A stretch of DNA of 9,325 bases, from contig DQRJ01000072.1 of the NCBI GenBank assembly GCA_015663855.1, positions 1-9,325 on the forward strand, in the 5' to 3' direction. A model generated the notes under the pieces. It made no database searches, had not been told where the DNA came from, and saw only the letters and a list, made by a program, of their open reading frames with translations. Position numbers and translations under genes: made by a program. Below are positions 6,728-9,325 of this stretch, piece after piece (within the stretch, counting starts at the first letter, position 1; the number at the start of each line of letters is the position of its first letter). Source of the DNA: Flavobacteriales bacterium. Lineage in GTDB: Bacteria; Bacteroidota; Bacteroidia; Flavobacteriales_D; Sanyastnellaceae.

Positions 6728-7072
6728 ATGGATTTCGAATTTGAGAAGGATTGGAATAAGTTAAAGAAGCTTATGATGGATAGGTTTGGCGAGCAACCAG
6801 ACGTAACTAGCGTTGTGTTTGCTGTGGGGCTACAAGAAGTAGGGCAGGGGGCGAGAGAATACAAGAAAGACGAAAAGGTGAACCTTATGCACGTAGGTGT
6901 ATGCACGATTTTAGAGCCACTAGGGTATTACAAGAGATTAGGACTAGATGAGGATGGTTGGCCTCACTTCGAACGAGTGGGTGAGATGCCGGAACTTGAT
7001 TCGGATGAACAAGAACTTATGTTGAAACGACAGTTAGTCGATTACTTCGCTGCTTGGATAGCGGAGAAGTGA
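6728..7072 (+). CDS. Small conserved-type protein of unknown function
   Basis: A 114-aa soluble acidic protein without signal peptide, membrane segment or a motif I can tie to a function. Visible features are an N-terminal charged helix-like stretch (DFEFEKDWNKLKKLMMDRFG), a hydrophobic segment VTSVVFAVGLQEVGQG (26-41), a single Cys59 in HVGVCTILEPLGYY, and GLDEDGWPHFERV (72-84). The C-terminal part (about 88-114) is helix-like and rich in Glu, Leu and Gln. The composition and the GYYxxxGLDEDGWPH pattern resemble a family of uncharacterised proteins that I recall from Bacteroidota genomes, so I take it as a real gene and not a chance frame. ATG 6728 has an A-rich leader without Shine-Dalgarno, as elsewhere in the window. 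It is monocistronic and its stop faces the lipoprotein gene stop across 12 bases. A dyad lies immediately upstream. Confidence 0.85.
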   Translation: MDFEFEKDWNKLKKLMMDRFGEQPDVTSVVFAVGLQEVGQGAREYKKDEKVNLMHVGVCTILEPLGYYKRLGLDEDGWPHFERVGEMPELDSDEQELMLKRQLVDYFAAWIAEK

Positions 7073-7084
7073 TTATTGAATATT

Positions 7085-7468
7085 CTACTCGACGATTACC
7101 TCCTCTTCATTCGTCATCATCTCCTCAATTTTGATGAGACCTGACCCATAAAGAGACCCTTTAGACGCTTCAATATCTAAAACGGCGAAGCCAGCTTGCC
7201 CTCCGACATACATATCTGAGAAGTTGAATGATACAAATCCCTCTTCCGAAGTTGTTTGGATTGTATCAAAACGCGGCTCACCTACGAAGTCCTCATCAAG
7301 AGAACCCAGAGCAAACAATCTAACCTCACAACCAGCTACAGGGATTTTTTCACCTACCGCATCTATCCTGTAAACCTGAATATTTGCGATTGTTTCATCA
7401 ATTTCGTAGCAACTAGAAGCGAAAATCACGATAGAAGCGAATGTGAATAGGGAAAAAAAGCGGTTCAT
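7085..7468 (-). CDS. Small putative lipoprotein, unknown function
   Basis: A 127-aa exported lipoprotein. From ATG 7468, MNRFFSLFTFASIVIFASSC is a signal peptide with a lipobox-like FASSC ending at Cys20. An upstream ATG at 7519 would add 17 residues ahead of the signal peptide and run into the promoter region, so I reject it. The mature part looks like one small beta-sandwich. It has a value-added-domain style pattern: IQVYRIDAVGEKIPVAGCEVRL (about 30-51), then TTSEEGFVSFNFSD and GQAGFAVLDIEA. This resembles carboxypeptidase-regulatory/transthyretin-like folds, which is inference from pattern only. The C-terminus is strongly acidic (EEEVIVE). It is divergent from the isomerase-pheS unit, sharing a 58-base intergenic region, and convergent with the 6728 gene. 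A 7-of-8 -7 box lies upstream. No catalytic residues are evident, so a structural or binding role in the envelope is likeliest. Confidence 0.8.
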   Translation of the reverse strand: MNRFFSLFTFASIVIFASSCYEIDETIANIQVYRIDAVGEKIPVAGCEVRLFALGSLDEDFVGEPRFDTIQTTSEEGFVSFNFSDMYVGGQAGFAVLDIEASKGSLYGSGLIKIEEMMTNEEEVIVE

Positions 7469-7482
7469 TGCAGGTAGGGTTA

Positions 7483-7490
7483 TAACTTTG
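7483..7490 (+). promoter_or_regulatory. Candidate -7 box for the isomerase-pheS unit
   Basis: The plus strand reads TAACTTTG, an exact match to TAnnTTTG. It is followed by CG, giving the same 10-mer as at pheT. A TTG lies at 7468-7470 but is too close (12 bases) to be a standard -33 element. The expected start is near 7496, about 30 bases before ATG 7527, and falls inside a 15-base palindrome. Confidence 0.5.
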
Positions 7491-7492
7491 CG

Positions 7493-7507
7493 TTCAATTC
7501 TATTGAA
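7493..7507. promoter_or_regulatory. 15-base inverted repeat between divergent genes
   Basis: TTCAAT-TCT-ATTGAA is a perfect 6-bp inverted repeat with a 3-base spacer. It sits between the two opposing -7 candidates, at or next to the expected transcription starts of both the lipoprotein gene and the isomerase-pheS unit. This is where an operator would be expected. It could also be a chance AT-rich palindrome. Confidence 0.35.
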
Positions 7508-7509
7508 TA

Positions 7510-7517
7510 CAAATATC
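7510..7517 (-). promoter_or_regulatory. Candidate -7 box for the lipoprotein gene
   Basis: The minus strand reads GATATTTG, which differs from TAnnTTTG only at the first base. Transcription would start near 7504, leaving a leader of roughly 36 bases before ATG 7468. No clear -33 element was picked, so this is weak. Confidence 0.3.
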
Positions 7518-7526
7518 ATCTAAAAT

Positions 7527-8228
7527 ATGCACACACGCACCTTTTTATTCCAAATAGCTTTAGTTGTCACTTCCTTTTTAATGATTTCCGCTTCAGGATG
7601 CGATAATTTGGCCGATAATCAAGGCCCTAGAAAAGCTGTAATACATACTGATTTCGGAGATATGGTGGTGCTTTTATCGGATTCTACACCTCAGCACAGA
7701 GATAATTTCATAAAACTTGCTGAAGAGGGGTTTTACGACGGTCTCTTATTTCACCGAGTTATGGGTAAATTCATGATTCAAGGTGGAGACCCTAACAGTA
7801 GAGGAGCTAAGAAAGGTGCTAGGCTTGGTTCTGGAGGGCCAGGTTACACGATACCTAACGAAATCAGACCTGACCACGTTCATGTTAAGGGCGCTCTTGC
7901 TGCAGCGAGACAACCAGATTCAGTTAACCCTGAAATGAATTCTTCTGGTAGCCAATTCTATATTGTCCAAGGCGGGAAGTATAAAGCTGGTGAGCTTAAG
8001 TCATTTGAAATGAGACATCAGGCATCTAATCCTGAATTTACTTATTCAGATGAAATAAAGACGGCTTATATTGAGCAAGGAGGTTATGCTCCTTTAGACT
8101 TAAATTACACGGTTTTCGGATTTGTGATAGAAGGAATTGACATCATTGATTCAATAGCTGCCGTTAGAACAGATAGGTCAAACCGACCATTAGAGGATGT
8201 TAAATTCAGTGTTGAAGTATTAAAGTAA
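7527..8228 (+). CDS. Cyclophilin-type peptidyl-prolyl cis-trans isomerase, lipoprotein
   Basis: Catalyses cis-trans isomerisation of X-Pro bonds and probably assists protein folding in the periplasm or at the outer membrane. The 233-aa product begins with a lipoprotein signal peptide ending ISASGC (Cys25). A bacterial cyclophilin domain follows (about 35-233). The signature FHRVMGKFMIQGGDPN carries Arg77, Phe82 and Gln85, equivalent to the catalytic Arg55, Phe60 and Gln63 of human cyclophilin A. GSQFYI gives Phe144. The usual active-site His is replaced in LNYTVFG by Tyr194, which is common in bacterial members. Residues about 150-188 form an extra loop ahead of the last strands. Paralogues with this loop are frequent in Bacteroidota. 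The stop TAA shares its last base with the pheS ATG (TAATG), so the two are co-transcribed and pheS probably depends on reinitiation. There is no Shine-Dalgarno ahead of the ATG. Confidence 0.95.
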   Translation: MHTRTFLFQIALVVTSFLMISASGCDNLADNQGPRKAVIHTDFGDMVVLLSDSTPQHRDNFIKLAEEGFYDGLLFHRVMGKFMIQGGDPNSRGAKKGARLGSGGPGYTIPNEIRPDHVHVKGALAAARQPDSVNPEMNSSGSQFYIVQGGKYKAGELKSFEMRHQASNPEFTYSDEIKTAYIEQGGYAPLDLNYTVFGFVIEGIDIIDSIAAVRTDRSNRPLEDVKFSVEVLK

Positions 8229-9250
8229 TGCGTGAAGAATTAGATTTATTGCTTGCAGATATTGCGGGTCGAACATTTGAGTCAGCAGATCATGTTGAGG
8301 CGTTCAGGGTAGAATTCCTTGGTAGAAAAGGCAAGATGAAAGACTTGATGGCTGAATTCCGCGACGTTGCTCCTGAGCTTAAGCGAGAATTAGGTCCCCT
8401 AATAAATAAGGTGAAAGGCGCTGTTGAAGAAAGAGTTGCTTTAGAGCAAACGGCTTTTAATAGAAAGGAGTCGGCACAAGCAAGTGGAATCGATGCATCT
8501 AGACCTGCGGGAGGTCAGCCACACGGGACTCATCATCCTCTTCAAGTTGTGCGAAGAGAGATCGTAGGGATATTTAAGAATATGGGGTTCGGAGTCGTGG
8601 AGGGGCCCGAAATCGAGGATGATTGGCACGTGTTTAGTGGCTTGAACTTTCCGCCCGAGCATCCTGCTCGAGATATGCAGGATACGTTCTTTGTGGAGCG
8701 CAATCCGGACCTTCTGTTAAGAACCCATACGAGCTCGGTTCAGGTACGTGAGATGGAAACGCGCAAACCGCCAATGCGAATTATTATGCCAGGTCGAGTT
8801 TTTAGAAACGAAGCCGTTAGCGCTAGAGCGCACTGTATATTCCACCAAATAGAAGGCCTTTATATCGATGAAGACGTTTCTTTTGCAGACTTAAAGCAGA
8901 CATTATTGCATTTCGCGAAACGATTTTTCGGTCCTGATACTAAGATTAGATTGAGACCTTCGTACTTCCCTTTCACCGAACCTAGTGCTGAGGTGGACGT
9001 TTATTGGGGGCTGGAAACAGAGGTAGATAAGAAAATTACTAAAGGCACGGGATGGCTGGAGATACTTGGGTGTGGTATGGTGGACCCGAACGTCCTCGAA
9101 GCGAATGGAATTGATTCGACTAAGTACAGTGGGTTCGCTTTCGGGATGGGGATTGAGCGTATCACTATGCTTAAATACCAAATCGGTGATCTAAGACTCT
9201 TCTTCGAAAACGATAAGCGTTTCCTCGATCAATTTAGTGGAGAAAGGTAG
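8228..9250 (+). CDS. pheS: Phenylalanyl-tRNA synthetase alpha subunit
   Basis: Catalytic chain of PheRS: it activates Phe with ATP and transfers it to tRNA-Phe, in complex with the PheT encoded on the opposite strand of this window. The 340-aa product is full length (E. coli 327). The N-terminal coiled-coil tRNA-binding region (1 to about 85, with EFLGRKGKMKDLM) is followed by the class II core from about 100. The core contains GPEIEDDWHVF (126-136), LLRTHTSS (163-170), motif 2 GRVFRNEAVSARAHCIFHQIEG (189-210, written here only as landmarks Arg190, Arg193, His206), FPFTEPSAEVDV (247-258) and motif 3 GFAFGMGIER (302-311). The Ala of the Phe-binding pocket in FAFG is kept. An insertion of about a dozen residues after AEVDVYWG matches other Bacteroidota PheS. 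ATG 8228 overlaps the isomerase stop by one base. Confidence 0.98.
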   Translation: MREELDLLLADIAGRTFESADHVEAFRVEFLGRKGKMKDLMAEFRDVAPELKRELGPLINKVKGAVEERVALEQTAFNRKESAQASGIDASRPAGGQPHGTHHPLQVVRREIVGIFKNMGFGVVEGPEIEDDWHVFSGLNFPPEHPARDMQDTFFVERNPDLLLRTHTSSVQVREMETRKPPMRIIMPGRVFRNEAVSARAHCIFHQIEGLYIDEDVSFADLKQTLLHFAKRFFGPDTKIRLRPSYFPFTEPSAEVDVYWGLETEVDKKITKGTGWLEILGCGMVDPNVLEANGIDSTKYSGFAFGMGIERITMLKYQIGDLRLFFENDKRFLDQFSGER

Positions 9251-9263
9251 AGATTAGATAAAA

Positions 9264-9281
9264 TAGATTACTCAGAATCTA
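9264..9281. terminator. Weak hairpin downstream of pheS, possible terminator
   Basis: TAGATT-ACTCAG-AATCTA forms a 6-bp AT-rich stem, 14 bases after the pheS stop. On the minus strand it is followed by TTTTATCT; on the plus strand only by CTATTTCGG. It could end transcription from a convergent gene better than from pheS. The stem is weak, so this is tentative. The remaining 44 bases to the window edge hold only short open frames on both strands and no gene that can be called. Confidence 0.3.
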
Positions 9282-9325
9282 CTATTTCGGATGTGGAATG
9301 TCTAGAACTATAGAATGACCACCGA

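Noticed and set aside
7469..7519. Upstream ATG for the small lipoprotein (adds 17 residues)
   Set aside because: It would place a charged stretch ahead of a complete signal peptide and cover the palindrome and both -7 candidates. The ATG at 7468 gives a proper lipoprotein leader.
8903..9181. Minus-strand open frame of 92 codons
   Set aside because: Antisense to the catalytic core of pheS, with no independent support.
1..9325. Mobile element, CRISPR array, toxin-antitoxin or defence system
   Set aside because: No transposase, integrase, tandem repeat array or recognisable defence gene was found. All sizeable genes except the 114-aa protein and the small lipoprotein belong to known families.

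Overview
The window looks like ordinary chromosomal DNA from a member of the Bacteroidota, probably an aquatic or marine Flavobacteriales-type organism. The evidence is as follows. Start codons have A-rich leaders without Shine-Dalgarno sequences. Bacteroidota-type -7 boxes (TAnnTTTG) lie upstream of two transcription units. pheS and pheT are unlinked as an operon. PheS and the cyclophilin carry insertions of the kind seen in this phylum, and there is a short two-helix PhoR-like kinase. Two genes encode lipoproteins. The assignment below phylum level is inference.

Left part (about 1-6420, all minus strand): a tightly packed five-gene cluster, read from right to left. It starts with pheT (phenylalanyl-tRNA synthetase beta chain) and continues with a membrane-anchored PlsC-type acyltransferase, a double-VOC-domain protein, a PhoB-like response regulator and a PhoR-like histidine kinase cut off by the window edge. 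The junctions are an ATGA overlap, a 2-base gap, a near-zero junction and a 14-base gap, so the genes are probably co-transcribed and translationally coupled. The cluster joins translation (PheRS), glycerolipid synthesis and a two-component pathway.

Middle (6419-6727): a 309-base non-coding region. From left to right it holds a probable pheT promoter, a degenerate tRNA-Pro(GGG)-like sequence on the plus strand, a possible decayed terminator and a strong dyad just ahead of the next gene.

Right part (6728-9325): a small conserved-looking cytoplasmic protein of unknown function (plus strand) converges on a small lipoprotein gene (minus strand). The lipoprotein gene is divergent from a two-gene plus-strand unit, a cyclophilin-type peptidyl-prolyl isomerase lipoprotein followed by pheS, which overlaps it by one base. 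Both PheRS subunits are therefore present, but on opposite strands about 1.8 kb apart, and both units have the same 10-mer TAACTTTGCG at the presumed -7 position. The last 75 bases hold a weak hairpin and no gene that can be firmly called.

I see no mobile element, CRISPR array, toxin-antitoxin pair or clearly new defence-type system. The most unusual object is the decayed tRNA-Pro-like sequence in the pheT upstream region.
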